Assembly: GCA_040754425.1 (NCBI GenBank)
Contig: JBFMCR010000037.1
Location: forward strand, 1-64,000
Direction: 5' to 3'
Origin: UBA6918 sp040754425
Lineage (GTDB): Bacteria; Pseudomonadota; Gammaproteobacteria; Burkholderiales; Thiobacillaceae
DNA length: 64,000 nt
Of this stretch, positions 35,203-43,394 are shown one piece after another. Both the position numbers and the translations under genes were made by a program. How positions within the stretch are numbered: position 1 is the stretch's first letter; each line of letters begins with the position of its first letter. Under the pieces are notes generated by a model. The model saw only the letters and a program-made list of their open reading frames with translations. It did not search any database and had not been told where the DNA came from.

Positions 35203-35580
35203 TCAGAACGGCACCACCTGCTTTGTCACCGCCACCATGGCGATGTAGCCGAACACCGCCAGCGCGCCGACGAAGGCCAGGTTTCTTTGCATCGCGCTCT
35301 TGCCGCGCTTGATGGCGACGGTGCCGAGCACGATGTAAATGATGAGGCCGATGATCTTGGCCATGATCCAGCCGTGCTCCATCGGATTGAGCCCGGCCAC
35401 GACCAGCATGCCGATGGCCGCAAGCAGCAGCAGGGTGTCGTTCACATGCGGCACGACCTTTACCCATTTCTTCGCATTCATGGGCGAGTCCAGCATGCGC
35501 CAGGCGCCGCGCAGCGCGAACAGCGTGATCGAGATGACGACGGTGAGGCGGTGGAGGGCGAGCAGGATCGGGTAGTCCAT
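35203..35580 (-). CDS. SirB2-family membrane protein
   Basis: 125 residues with four predicted helices (about 5-25, 42-64, 70-90, 100-122). The opening PILLALHRLTVVISITLFALRG and PHVNDTLLLLAAIGML are typical of SirB2. Function in the family is not settled. It starts one base before the xseA stop codon region, so it is probably co-transcribed with xseA on the minus strand. Confidence 0.8.
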   Translation of the reverse strand: MDYPILLALHRLTVVISITLFALRGAWRMLDSPMNAKKWVKVVPHVNDTLLLLAAIGMLVVAGLNPMEHGWIMAKIIGLIIYIVLGTVAIKRGKSAMQRNLAFVGALAVFGYIAMVAVTKQVVPF

Positions 35581-36957
35581 TCATTCTTCCTTGTCCGTGA
35601 CGGTCGCCTTTGCGCGGCCCTGATGAAAGCGCAGATCGAGGGTCTCGTCCAGGCTGATCTGCGCGCTGCTGCGCACGACCTCGCCCCTGGCATTGCGCAC
35701 CATGCTGTAGCCGCGCGCCAGCACGGCTTCGGGGTTGAGGTGGGCAAGATGCGCAGCCATGCGCTCGACCTCGGCGCGGCGGGTCTGCAGTTGCCGGGCC
35801 AGCGCCCGGCCCAGGCCCTGCTGCAACTGGTTCAATTCGGCGTGGAGGTCCTGCGGCTGCGGGCGCGCGGCGACGAGACGGCCGGCCAGCGCGTCGAAGC
35901 GCCAGCGCCGGCGCGACAGGGCTTGCGCGTGCGCGAGCCCCAGGCGATGGCCCAGGTGCGCGAGCAAGACGCGCTGCGCGGCAAGGCGCTTAGCCGGGTG
36001 CACCAGCCTGCGCGCGGCGATGTCCACGGCCTGCGCGCGGCCGGCGAGCATGCGGTGCATGGGCCGGGCCATGCGGTGCTGCAGCGCGGTCAATCGCTGC
36101 ATCCATTCTTCCCTGCTCGGGCAAACCTGTTCGGCCGCGGCGGTGGGTGTGGGCGCGCGCAGGTCGGCGACGAAGTCGGCGATGGTGAAGTCGGTCTCGT
36201 GCCCCACGCCGGAAATCACCGGCACCGGGCAGGCGGCGATGGCGCGCGCGACGGCCTCGTCGTTGAAGGCCCAAAGGTCCTCGATGCTGCCGCCGCCGCG
36301 GCTGACGATCAGCACGTCGCATTGCTTGTGCTCACCCGCAGTGCGGATGGCGGCGGCGATTTTTTTGCCGGCGCCTTCGCCCTGCACCGGCGTGGGGTAG
36401 AGCACGACCGGCAGCCAGGGCGCGCGCCGGCGCAGGGTGGTGAGCACGTCCCTCAAGGCGGCCGCCTCGGTCGAGGTGACGATGCCGAGGCGTTTGGGGA
36501 ACAGCGGCAATGGCCGTTTGCGCGCGGCTTCGAACAGTCCCTCGCCAGCGAGTTTCTGCTTCAATCTTTCAAACGCTTCGAACAATGCGCCCAGTCCGGC
36601 GCGGCGCATGAGCTCGACCTGCAGCTGGAATTCCCCGCGCGCTTCGTACACGGTGGGCACGGCGCGCACCTCCACCTGGTCACCGTTGGCCGGCTGCCAG
36701 TCGACATACTGGTTGCGCCCGCGGAACATGGCGCAACGCACCTGTGCGCGATCGTCTTTCAGGCTGAAGTACCAGTGGCCGGAAGCGGCGCGCGTCAGAT
36801 TGGAGATTTCGCCGCCCACCCACACCAGTGGCAGGGCGCTTTCCATGGCCGAGCGTGCCAGACTGTTGAGCGCGGAAACGCTCAGGACCGGGCTTGACGG
36901 AGGGGTAATCCGGTGCTCCACCGCATCATTCCTTCCACTGCCTGGGGAAAACTGCAT
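35581..36957 (-). CDS. xseA: exodeoxyribonuclease VII large subunit
   Basis: 458 residues. N-terminal OB-fold (about 20-120, WVGGEISNLTRAASGHWYF), the catalytic domain with VTSTEAAALRDVLTTL, SRGGGSIEDLWAFNDE and GVGHETDFTIADFVADLRAPTP, then a helical C-terminal region and the terminal ARGYSMVRN motif. With XseB (not here) it degrades single-stranded DNA. Confidence 0.95.
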   Translation of the reverse strand: MQFSPGSGRNDAVEHRITPPSSPVLSVSALNSLARSAMESALPLVWVGGEISNLTRAASGHWYFSLKDDRAQVRCAMFRGRNQYVDWQPANGDQVEVRAVPTVYEARGEFQLQVELMRRAGLGALFEAFERLKQKLAGEGLFEAARKRPLPLFPKRLGIVTSTEAAALRDVLTTLRRRAPWLPVVLYPTPVQGEGAGKKIAAAIRTAGEHKQCDVLIVSRGGGSIEDLWAFNDEAVARAIAACPVPVISGVGHETDFTIADFVADLRAPTPTAAAEQVCPSREEWMQRLTALQHRMARPMHRMLAGRAQAVDIAARRLVHPAKRLAAQRVLLAHLGHRLGLAHAQALSRRRWRFDALAGRLVAARPQPQDLHAELNQLQQGLGRALARQLQTRRAEVERMAAHLAHLNPEAVLARGYSMVRNARGEVVRSSAQISLDETLDLRFHQGRAKATVTDKEE

Positions 36958-37378
36958 GACAATTCAAAGACCCCCTCGCAAGCATGGGGCGTTTGTATAA
37001 CTTATTGTATTTAAAGGATAAACAATCTGCTTCATGAATAGGCGATGACGGAAAAATCCTTTGAAACAGCATAGTTAGCGAATTTGCGGCGGGCTTTTGC
37101 ACAGTTTTATCCACAGAAACTGTGGAGAACTTTTGTCGAATATTGATAAAGTTTATTGCCTCCGGTTTTGCCTGTGCGCCGGATACAAGACATTGCAGAC
37201 GCGATGTTTGTTGCGATTCTGTTTTCATCTCATTTGATTCGAAGCGCGAGAATCCGCGTCGGGATTTCAGGCGCAGTTGCAGACTGTCCGGAATGTTCCG
37301 GCTTTTTCCCGCGCTTGTCGAATCGGGATGCGCAGGCTAAAGTCGCGTTGTTTGTAAATTCATTTGGAGAGTTTGCGC
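36958..37378. other. 421-bp intergenic region, AT-richer, no supported gene
   Basis: It separates xseA from the divergent exbB group and should hold promoters for both. Base composition drops relative to the surroundings (stretches such as TAACTTATTGTATTTAAAGG). Apart from the DnaA-box hairpin at 37100-37124 I see no clear element. Short ORFs here have atypical codon use and no homology that I recognise. Confidence 0.6.
37100..37124. other. hairpin enclosing a perfect DnaA box
   Basis: CACAGTTT and AAACTGTG (8-bp inverted repeat) flank TATCCACAG, and TTATCCACAG (37107-37116) is a perfect DnaA box. Single box, so not an origin; it might place expression of exbB or xseA under DnaA, or be chance. 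Confidence 0.5.
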
Positions 37379-37984
37379 GTGTTAGCCATCATCGAGGCGG
37401 CCGGCTGGCCGATCTGGCCCCTGATTCTTGCTTCCGTTCTGGCGCTGGCCATCATCATCGAGCGACTCTATTCCCTGCGCGTTTCCGAAATTTCGCCTCC
37501 CACGCTGCTGGACAGCGTGGTCGCCGAATTGCAGGCGCGCGGCGTCAGCGACGACATGCTGGCCAAGCTGGCGGCGGATTCTCCGCTCGGCCGGATCCTC
37601 GCCGCCGGCCTGCGCAACGTCAAGAGCACGCGCGAAGTGATGAAGGAAGCCATCGAGGAGACCGGACGCAGCGTGGTGCACGAACTCGAGCGTTTCCTGA
37701 CATCGCTCGGCACCATCGCCTCGGTGTCGCCGCTGTTGGGACTGCTGGGCACGGTGGTGGGCATGATCGAGATTTTCGGTTCGCAAACGCCCACCGGCAG
37801 CAACCCGGCGGTACTGGCGCACGGCATTTCGATTGCGCTATACAACACCGCCTTCGGCCTGATCGTGGCCATCCCGGCCATGATCTTCTACCGCTATTTC
37901 CGCACCCGCGTCGACAACCTGGCCGTGGACATGGAGCAGCAGGCCATCAAGCTGGTGGAAATCGTGCACGGAGAGCGCCGTTGA
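37379..37984 (+). CDS. exbB: MotA/TolQ/ExbB proton channel protein
   Basis: 201 residues taking the GTG at 37379, which has GGAGAG nine bases upstream; a TTG at 37364 would destroy that spacing. Three membrane helices (about 8-28, 105-130, 145-172) and the family block LGLLGTVVGMIEIF (about 118-131). With ExbD it converts proton-motive force for TonB-type or lipid-related transport. First gene of exbB-exbD-lpxK-ycaR-kdsB-adk. Confidence 0.9.
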   Translation: MLAIIEAAGWPIWPLILASVLALAIIIERLYSLRVSEISPPTLLDSVVAELQARGVSDDMLAKLAADSPLGRILAAGLRNVKSTREVMKEAIEETGRSVVHELERFLTSLGTIASVSPLLGLLGTVVGMIEIFGSQTPTGSNPAVLAHGISIALYNTAFGLIVAIPAMIFYRYFRTRVDNLAVDMEQQAIKLVEIVHGERR

Positions 37985-38397
37985 ATTTCAAGCGCAGCTA
38001 CCATCGGGAAGACCCGGAGATCAACCTCATCCCGTTGATCGATGTGCTGCTGGTGATCCTGATTTTTCTCATGGTCACCACCACCTATGCGCGCTATTCG
38101 GAACTGAAGATCAACCTGCCCACCGCAACCGGGCAGGCGAGTCCGCAAAAGCCGCAATCCATCCAGGTGGCGGTGGATGCGCTGGGCAATTACCAGATCA
38201 ACGACAGGAACGTCGCCGCCGGCATCGAGGCGCTGAGCGCCGCCATGGCCGGCATCGCCAAGGGCAACGCGGACGTCGTGGTGGTCATCAATGCCGACGC
38301 CAAGGCCACGCACCAGTCCGTGATCAACATCATGGAAGCGGCGCGCCGGGCCGGTCTTGTGCGCATCACCTTCGCCACGCAGAGCGCCGACAATTGA
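37981..38397 (+). CDS. exbD: ExbD/TolR family protein
   Basis: 138 residues from a TTG that overlaps the exbB stop (TTGA). One N-terminal membrane helix (about 15-37) with the conserved proton-carrying Asp in NLIPLIDVLLVILIFLM, then a periplasmic domain. Partner of ExbB. Eight bases separate it from lpxK. Confidence 0.9.
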   Translation: MNFKRSYHREDPEINLIPLIDVLLVILIFLMVTTTYARYSELKINLPTATGQASPQKPQSIQVAVDALGNYQINDRNVAAGIEALSAAMAGIAKGNADVVVVINADAKATHQSVINIMEAARRAGLVRITFATQSADN

Positions 38398-38404
38398 CGC
38401 GCAC

Positions 38405-39409
38405 TTGAGTCCTCAGGCCTTCTGGTCCCGCAAGGGGCCCCTCAATTTTCTTCTTCTGCCCCTGTCGCTGTTGTTCGCCGTCCTGGTGGCGCTGCGGCGC
38501 TGGGCCTACCGGAACAAGCTGCTGCGTTCGGGCCATCCCGGGGTGCCGGTCATCGTGGCCGGCAACCTGACCGCGGGCGGCAGCGGCAAGACGCCGTTCG
38601 TGATCTGGCTGGTGCAGTGGCTGCAAGCGCAGGGCCGCAGGCCGGGCGTGGTGAGCCGCGGCTACGGCCGCGAGGAAGGCGGGCTGCACGAGGTGAGCGA
38701 AGCGAGTACGGCGGCACAGGCAGGCGACGAGCCTGTGCTCGTGCATCTTAAGACTGGCGTGCCGGTGGTGGCGGGCACAGACCGCCTGGCGGCGGCGCGC
38801 CTCTTGCGCGCACGCCATCCCGAGGTGGACGTGATCGTGTCCGATGACGGCCTGCAGCACTATCGGCTGCAGCGCGACCTGGAACTGGTACTGGCCGATG
38901 ATGCCGCGCGCTTTGGCAACGGCTGGCTGCAACCGGCAGGGCCGCTGCGCGAGCCGCTGTCGCGCCTGAAAAAGGCCGATGCGCTGATCCTGAGCGTGCG
39001 CGGCGCGCACGAAGGCGCCGCCGTATCCGATGCCCTGCCGGTTTTCCGCGTGCGGCACCGCGCCGGTATTTGCTACCGACTGCTTGACCCGCAGCAAACC
39101 TGCGCGCTCGGCGAGCTGGCCGGCAGGCGCGTGCTTGCTGTCGCCGGCGTGGCAAGGCCCGATGCGTTTTTCGCGCAACTGGAAAATGCCGGGCTGGATG
39201 TGAGGCGACTTGGCTTTCCCGACCACCATGCCTATCGCCCCGGCGATATCGACGCCACGGCTACGGTCGTTATGACGGAGAAGGACGCGGTAAAATGCCG
39301 CCAATTCGCGGGCCCGGAGTGGTGGGTGTTGAAGTTGGAATTGCAACCCGACCCGCAACTGGAAAACTGGCTGGTTGAGAAGCTCGCGCAACTGGCGGAA
39401 AAGACCTGA
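38405..39409 (+). CDS. lpxK: tetraacyldisaccharide 4'-kinase
   Basis: 334 residues from a TTG at 38405 (no in-frame ATG downstream that keeps the conserved N-terminus). An N-terminal membrane-associated helix (FLLLPLSLLFAVLVALRR), P-loop GNLTAGGSGKTPFV (about 46-60), and VSDDGLQHYRLQRDLELV. It phosphorylates the lipid A precursor at the 4' position. Confidence 0.93.
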   Translation: MSPQAFWSRKGPLNFLLLPLSLLFAVLVALRRWAYRNKLLRSGHPGVPVIVAGNLTAGGSGKTPFVIWLVQWLQAQGRRPGVVSRGYGREEGGLHEVSEASTAAQAGDEPVLVHLKTGVPVVAGTDRLAAARLLRARHPEVDVIVSDDGLQHYRLQRDLELVLADDAARFGNGWLQPAGPLREPLSRLKKADALILSVRGAHEGAAVSDALPVFRVRHRAGICYRLLDPQQTCALGELAGRRVLAVAGVARPDAFFAQLENAGLDVRRLGFPDHHAYRPGDIDATATVVMTEKDAVKCRQFAGPEWWVLKLELQPDPQLENWLVEKLAQLAEKT

Positions 39410-39410
39410 T

Positions 39411-39596
39411 ATGGACAACAAACTGCTCGAAATCCTGGTGTGCCCCGTATGCAAGGGGCCGCTGCACTATGACCGCTCTGCGCAGGAACTGCTGTGTTCG
39501 CCTTGCCGGCTGGCCTATGCCATCCGCGACGGCATTCCGGTGATGCTGCCGGAAGAGGCGCGCCCGCTAACCGCTGAGGAAGAAGTGCGCAAGTGA
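39411..39596 (+). CDS. ycaR: Trm112/YcaR-family zinc-ribbon protein
   Basis: 61 residues. Two cysteine pairs, CPVCKG and CSPCR, make a zinc ribbon (LLEILVCPVCKGPLHYD is the family start). Usually encoded between lpxK and kdsB, as here; role in bacteria is poorly defined. Its TGA overlaps the GTG start of kdsB. Confidence 0.9.
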   Translation: MDNKLLEILVCPVCKGPLHYDRSAQELLCSPCRLAYAIRDGIPVMLPEEARPLTAEEEVRK

Positions 39597-40363
39597 AATT
39601 CAGGGTCGTCATCCCGGCGCGCTATGCCTCCTCGCGCCTGCCGGGGAAGCCCTTGGCCGACATCGGCGGCAAGCCCATGGTGGTGCGGGTGGCCGAACGC
39701 GCGGCGGAAGCCGGCGCGGACGAAGCCATCATTGCCACCGACGATGCGCGCGTCCTCGAAGCGGTTGAGACCGCAGGCTATCGCGCGCTGATGACTTCGG
39801 CAGAGCATGCCTCCGGCACCGACCGCCTCGCCGAGGTGGCGGAATTGCTCGACTGCGAAGACGACGAGATCATCGTCAACGTGCAGGGCGACGAGCCGCT
39901 GATCGCGCCCGCCTTGATCCGCGAATGCGCGCTGTGCCTGACCCTGCACGAGCAGGCAGCGATCGCCACTCTGGCGCACCCGATCTTCAGCGCCGAAGAG
40001 TTCCGCAATCCCAACGTGGTCAAGGTGGTGACCGACCGCCTCGGTTACGCGCTGTATTTCTCTCGCGCCATGATTCCCTGGCCGCGCGATGCCTGGGGTT
40101 CCGCCTTACCCCTCACTCCTCACCCCTCACTTCCCGATGGCCTGCCGGTTCTGCGCCATATCGGCCTGTACGCCTATCGCGCAAAATTCCTGCGTGAGTT
40201 CGCCGGCCTCACGCCGGCGCCGCCGGAGCGCTTCGAAATGCTGGAACAGCTGCGCGCCCTGTGGCACGGCTACCGCATCGCCGTGGCCGTCACCGCCGAG
40301 GCTCCGGGTGCGGGCGTGGACACGCCCGAGGACCTTGAGCGGGTGCGCGCGCTGTTCGGCTGA
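39593..40363 (+). CDS. kdsB: 3-deoxy-manno-octulosonate cytidylyltransferase
   Basis: 256 residues from a GTG at 39593. Nucleotidyl-transfer motifs: IPARYASSRLPGKPLADIGG, DDARV, NVQGDEPLI. It activates Kdo for lipopolysaccharide. Between IPWPRDAWGS and LRHIGLYAYR the loop is about seven residues longer than in E. coli KdsB and reads LPLTPHPSLPDG, encoded by CCCCTCACTCCTCACCCCTC (40111-40130), one arm of an iterated repeat of the kind that forms hairpins elsewhere. Confidence 0.93.
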   Translation: MKFRVVIPARYASSRLPGKPLADIGGKPMVVRVAERAAEAGADEAIIATDDARVLEAVETAGYRALMTSAEHASGTDRLAEVAELLDCEDDEIIVNVQGDEPLIAPALIRECALCLTLHEQAAIATLAHPIFSAEEFRNPNVVKVVTDRLGYALYFSRAMIPWPRDAWGSALPLTPHPSLPDGLPVLRHIGLYAYRAKFLREFAGLTPAPPERFEMLEQLRALWHGYRIAVAVTAEAPGAGVDTPEDLERVRALFG

Positions 40364-40368
40364 AGAGC

Positions 40369-40475
40369 AGGATTCAGGATTCAGGATTCAGGGTTTGAGC
40401 TTCGCGCCTTGATTTGAAGTTTGCGGCCTCTGGCCGCACTTCCCTGTACCCTGAATCCTGAATCCTGAACCCTGA
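40369..40475. repeat. iterated-word hairpin (AGGATTCAGG type), copy 1
   Basis: Three AGGATTC iterations (40369-40393) pair with CCCTGAATCCTGAATCCTGA (40449-40468) and more. The loop holds GAGCTTCGCGC and the smaller hairpin GCGGCCTCTGGCCGC. Between kdsB and adk. Other copies: 42991-43110, 46142-46228 and 60129-60224. Confidence 0.85.
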
Positions 40476-40595
40476 CCTCCGCCCCTTTATCCACCCCGGT
40501 TATCCGCTAATAAAAAAAATTAAGTTCGGCGGGAAGCCCGCATGAAATAAGCTTGCGTGTTTCAAGGCTTAGAAATCTTTAAAGGGGAAAACCAC

Positions 40596-41252
40596 ATGCG
40601 TCTGATTCTTCTTGGCGGTCCTGGCGCCGGTAAAGGCACTCAAGCCAACTACATCAAGGAAAAATTCGGCATTCCGCAGATTTCCACCGGCGACATGCTG
40701 CGCGCCCACGTGAAAGCCGGCACCGAGCTGGGCATGAAGGCCAAGGCCATCATGGACGCGGGCGGCCTGGTGTCCGACGACATCATCATCGGCATGGTGA
40801 AGGAGCGCCTGAAAGAGCCGGACTGCCAGAAGGGCTATCTGTTCGATGGCTTCCCGCGCACCATTCCGCAGGCGGAGGCCATGAAGGCCGCCGGCGTGCC
40901 GATTGACTATGTGGTCGAGATCGACGTGCCCGACGAGGAGATCATCAAACGCATGTCCGGCCGCCGCGTGCACGTGGCTTCCGGCCGCACCTATCATGTC
41001 GTGTTCAACCCGCCCAAGGTGGAAGGCAAGGACGACGTCACCGGTGAGGACCTGATCCAGCGCGACGACGACAAGGAAGAGACCGTGAAGAAGCGCCTCG
41101 ACGTGTATCATGCCCAGACCGAGCCGCTGGTGAAGTACTACGGCGACTGGGCAGCGCGCGGCGAGGCCGGCGCGCCCAAGTACGTGAAGATCCCCGGCAT
41201 CGGCAAGGTCGAGGAAATCCGCGATGCGATTTTCAAGGCCCTGGGCGCGTAA
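40596..41252 (+). CDS. adk: adenylate kinase
   Basis: 218 residues, start at 40596 after AAAGGGGAAAACC. P-loop GGPGAGKGTQANYI (about 7-20), YLFDGFPRTIPQAEAM, and a long LID (HVASGRTYHVVFNPPKVEGK) without zinc cysteines. It balances AMP, ADP and ATP, and here also matters for recycling AMP from APS if the cell oxidises sulfite through APS (inference). Confidence 0.96.
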   Translation: MRLILLGGPGAGKGTQANYIKEKFGIPQISTGDMLRAHVKAGTELGMKAKAIMDAGGLVSDDIIIGMVKERLKEPDCQKGYLFDGFPRTIPQAEAMKAAGVPIDYVVEIDVPDEEIIKRMSGRRVHVASGRTYHVVFNPPKVEGKDDVTGEDLIQRDDDKEETVKKRLDVYHAQTEPLVKYYGDWAARGEAGAPKYVKIPGIGKVEEIRDAIFKALGA

Positions 41253-41299
41253 ACCTCGGGTCTGGAGGACGACAGGGCACAGGAAAAATCGAGTTTTAC

Positions 41300-41665
41300 A
41301 TGAGCAGTGGCAGCACCATTCCCGATTTCACCGACTCTGAGCGCTGGGTCGTTGCCAGCGCGCTCAAGGAACGCTACGGCAGGGATGTCGAGACCCAGGA
41401 CGTGGAAACCGAAATCCGCCTGTTTCCTGACGACCGCGAACTGACGGTCTGTCCGGGCATCTACTGGGAAGACAATTACGGTTGCCACTTCATCGTGTCG
41501 AAAACGGGGGAGTCGCGCTACCGCTGCATGTTCTTCTATCGCGTGCTCAGACGTTACGGCACCGGCAAGGAAGAGTATGACAACCTGGGTGATTGCATCA
41601 TCAGCCTGCTGCGGGTGCAGGCCGACCATGCCTCCACCGGCGAGGGCAAGGACGCGCCGTACTGA
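41300..41665 (+). CDS. conserved hypothetical protein
   Basis: 121 residues, not recognised. Mixed alpha/beta composition, three cysteines (LTVCPGIYW, GCHFIV, YRCMFFY) and an aromatic-rich centre. No signal or membrane segment. It sits between adk and pfp and is closed by a strong terminator, so it may be co-transcribed with adk. Confidence 0.6.
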   Translation: MSSGSTIPDFTDSERWVVASALKERYGRDVETQDVETEIRLFPDDRELTVCPGIYWEDNYGCHFIVSKTGESRYRCMFFYRVLRRYGTGKEEYDNLGDCIISLLRVQADHASTGEGKDAPY

Positions 41666-41679
41666 GTAATTGTTTTTTG

Positions 41680-41708
41680 CGCCAGGCATTGCCTGGCGTT
41701 TTGTTTTG
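41680..41708 (+). terminator. Rho-independent terminator
   Basis: CGCCAGGC and GCCTGGCG, an 8-bp perfect stem with loop ATT, followed by TTTTGTTTTG. It separates adk and the small unknown gene from pfp. Confidence 0.88.
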
Positions 41709-41730
41709 ATTTGGACTGGAGACTGGAAAC

Positions 41731-42990
41731 ATGGCGAAGAAAATGAACGCCTTCTACGCGCAATCCGGCGGGGTGACCGCGGTCATCAATGCGTCCGCCT
41801 GCGGCGTCATCGAGACGGCCCGCAAGCACAAGGACGTCATCGGCAAGGTCTACGCCGGCAGGAACGGCATCATCGGGGCCCTCACCGAGGACCTCATCGA
41901 CACCACCAAGGAATCCGCCACCGCCATCGCCGCGCTTCGCACCACGCCGTCGGGAGCCTTCGGTTCCTGCCGCTACAAGCTGAAAAGCCTGGAAGCCAAC
42001 AGGCGCGAGTACGAGCGCCTGATCGAGGTGTTCAAGGCGCACAACATCGGCTACTTTTTCTACAACGGCGGCGGCGACTCCGCAGACACCTGCTACAAGG
42101 TGAGCCAGCTGTCCGAGAGCATGGGCTACCCGGTGCAGGCCATCCACGTGCCCAAGACCGTGGACAACGACCTGCCCATCACCGACTGCTGTCCGGGTTT
42201 CGGTTCGGTCGCCAAGTACATCGCAGTCAGCACCCTGGAAGCCAGCTTTGATGTGCGCTCGATGGCCAAGACCTCGACCAAGGTCTTCGTGATCGAAGTC
42301 ATGGGCCGCCACGCCGGCTGGATCGCGGCGGCCGGCGGGCTGGTCGAGGACCATGGCATTCCGGTGGTGGTGCTCTTCCCGGAGATCGAGTTCGATCAGG
42401 AGAAATTCCTCGCCGCCGTGGACAAGAAGGTCAAGGAATTCGGCTACTGCACCGTGGTGGTGTCGGAAGGCTGTCATTACCCCGACGGCCGCTTCCTTGC
42501 CGAGCAGGGCACGCGCGACGCCTTCGGCCATGCCCAGCTGGGTGGCGCAGCACCCGTGGTCGCCAACATGATCAAGGACGCGCTCGGCCACAAGTTCCAC
42601 TGGGCGGTGGCCGACTACCTGCAGCGCGCCGCGCGCCACATCGCCTCCAGGACTGACGTCAAGCAGGCCTACGAGCTGGGCAAGAAGGCGGTGGAACTGG
42701 CGGTCAAGGGCCACAACTCGGTGATGCCGACGGTCGATCGCATTTCCGACAGCCCCTACAAGTACAAGATCGGCATGGCGCCGCTGTCGAAGGTGGCCAA
42801 TGTCGAGAAGTTCATGCCGCGCGATTTCATCACCAAGGACGGCTTCGGCATCACCGAGAAGTGCAAGCGCTACCTTAGGCCGCTGATCCAGGGCGAGGAC
42901 TACCCGAAGTACGGCAAGGACGGCATGCCGGTGTACGTGACCCTGAAGAACGTGGCGGTGGCGAAGAAGCTGCCGGAATTCAAGCTTTGA
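41731..42990 (+). CDS. pfp: pyrophosphate-dependent 6-phosphofructokinase
   Basis: 419 residues with GGAGACTGGAAAC before the ATG. PFK fold with YNGGGDSADTC (Asp116) and PKTVDNDLP, in which Lys142 (PKTVDND rather than the PGTxDND of ATP enzymes) marks PPi as phosphate donor. Further core: MGRHAGWIAAAGGL. Reversible fructose-6-phosphate/1,6-bisphosphate conversion. A proton-pumping pyrophosphatase and a soluble pyrophosphatase lie downstream, making a PPi metabolism group. Confidence 0.93.
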   Translation: MAKKMNAFYAQSGGVTAVINASACGVIETARKHKDVIGKVYAGRNGIIGALTEDLIDTTKESATAIAALRTTPSGAFGSCRYKLKSLEANRREYERLIEVFKAHNIGYFFYNGGGDSADTCYKVSQLSESMGYPVQAIHVPKTVDNDLPITDCCPGFGSVAKYIAVSTLEASFDVRSMAKTSTKVFVIEVMGRHAGWIAAAGGLVEDHGIPVVVLFPEIEFDQEKFLAAVDKKVKEFGYCTVVVSEGCHYPDGRFLAEQGTRDAFGHAQLGGAAPVVANMIKDALGHKFHWAVADYLQRAARHIASRTDVKQAYELGKKAVELAVKGHNSVMPTVDRISDSPYKYKIGMAPLSKVANVEKFMPRDFITKDGFGITEKCKRYLRPLIQGEDYPKYGKDGMPVYVTLKNVAVAKKLPEFKL

Positions 42991-43110
42991 GGGATCAGGA
43001 TTCAGGGGCCAGGGGTCAGGGGATGGGCGGCTACGCCGCTCGATTAATTCAGGAAGCGCGGGCCATGCCCGCTCTTTCCCTGATCCCTGAATCCCGACCC
43101 CTGACCCCTA
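42991..43110. repeat. iterated-word hairpin (AGGATTCAGG type), copy 2
   Basis: GGGATCAGGATTCAGGGGCC and following GGGGTCAGG at the left pair with CCCTGATCCCTGAATCCCGA and CCCCTGACCCCT at the right. Two GC-rich inner hairpins (GGCGGCTACGCCGC and GCGGGCCATGCCCGC) fill the loop. It starts right after the pfp stop codon. Confidence 0.85.
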
Positions 43111-43115
43111 AAGAG

Positions 43116-43334
43116 ATGACCATCGATCGGGCAAGACAGCTCTTGAAGGTGCAGGCGGATTTCGGCGGGTTCTACAACGCCAATTCCGCCAAGCTGATCC
43201 TGTCCGAGGTGCAAAAGGAACATGGGCAGGCGGCCGTGGATAGTTTGATCCGCGAGCTCAACCTGCAGGGCATTTTCGGTTTCGAGCCGGGCACCCGTTT
43301 CGAGGGCGGGCTGGCGATTGGGAAGGAGAGATGA
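43116..43334 (+). CDS. small conserved hypothetical protein
   Basis: 72 residues from the ATG at 43116 (AAAGAG upstream, at the edge of the hairpin repeat). QADFGGFYNANSAKLILSEV and DSLIRELNLQGIFGFEPG resemble a small family seen in other betaproteobacteria in my recollection, without known function. Located between the PPi-PFK and H+-pyrophosphatase genes and followed by a terminator. Confidence 0.65.
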   Translation: MTIDRARQLLKVQADFGGFYNANSAKLILSEVQKEHGQAAVDSLIRELNLQGIFGFEPGTRFEGGLAIGKER

Positions 43335-43358
43335 TGGCGGTCTGACCGCCATTTTTCT
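43334..43358 (+). terminator. Rho-independent terminator
   Basis: ATGGCGGT and ACCGCCAT, perfect 8-bp stem with loop CTG and a following TTTTTC run, starting at the stop codon of the 72-residue ORF. Confidence 0.85.
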
Positions 43359-43394
43359 TTGCGATTTTTGTTTGGAAAAAGAAGGGGAGTTACG

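Noticed and set aside
37100..37124. Replication origin
   Set aside because: Only one perfect DnaA box, no cluster, no dnaA/dnaN/parAB genes nearby.
36926..37228. 100-codon ORF between xseA and exbB (minus strand)
   Set aside because: Overlaps the start of xseA, has atypical codon use and no recognisable domain or ribosome-binding site.
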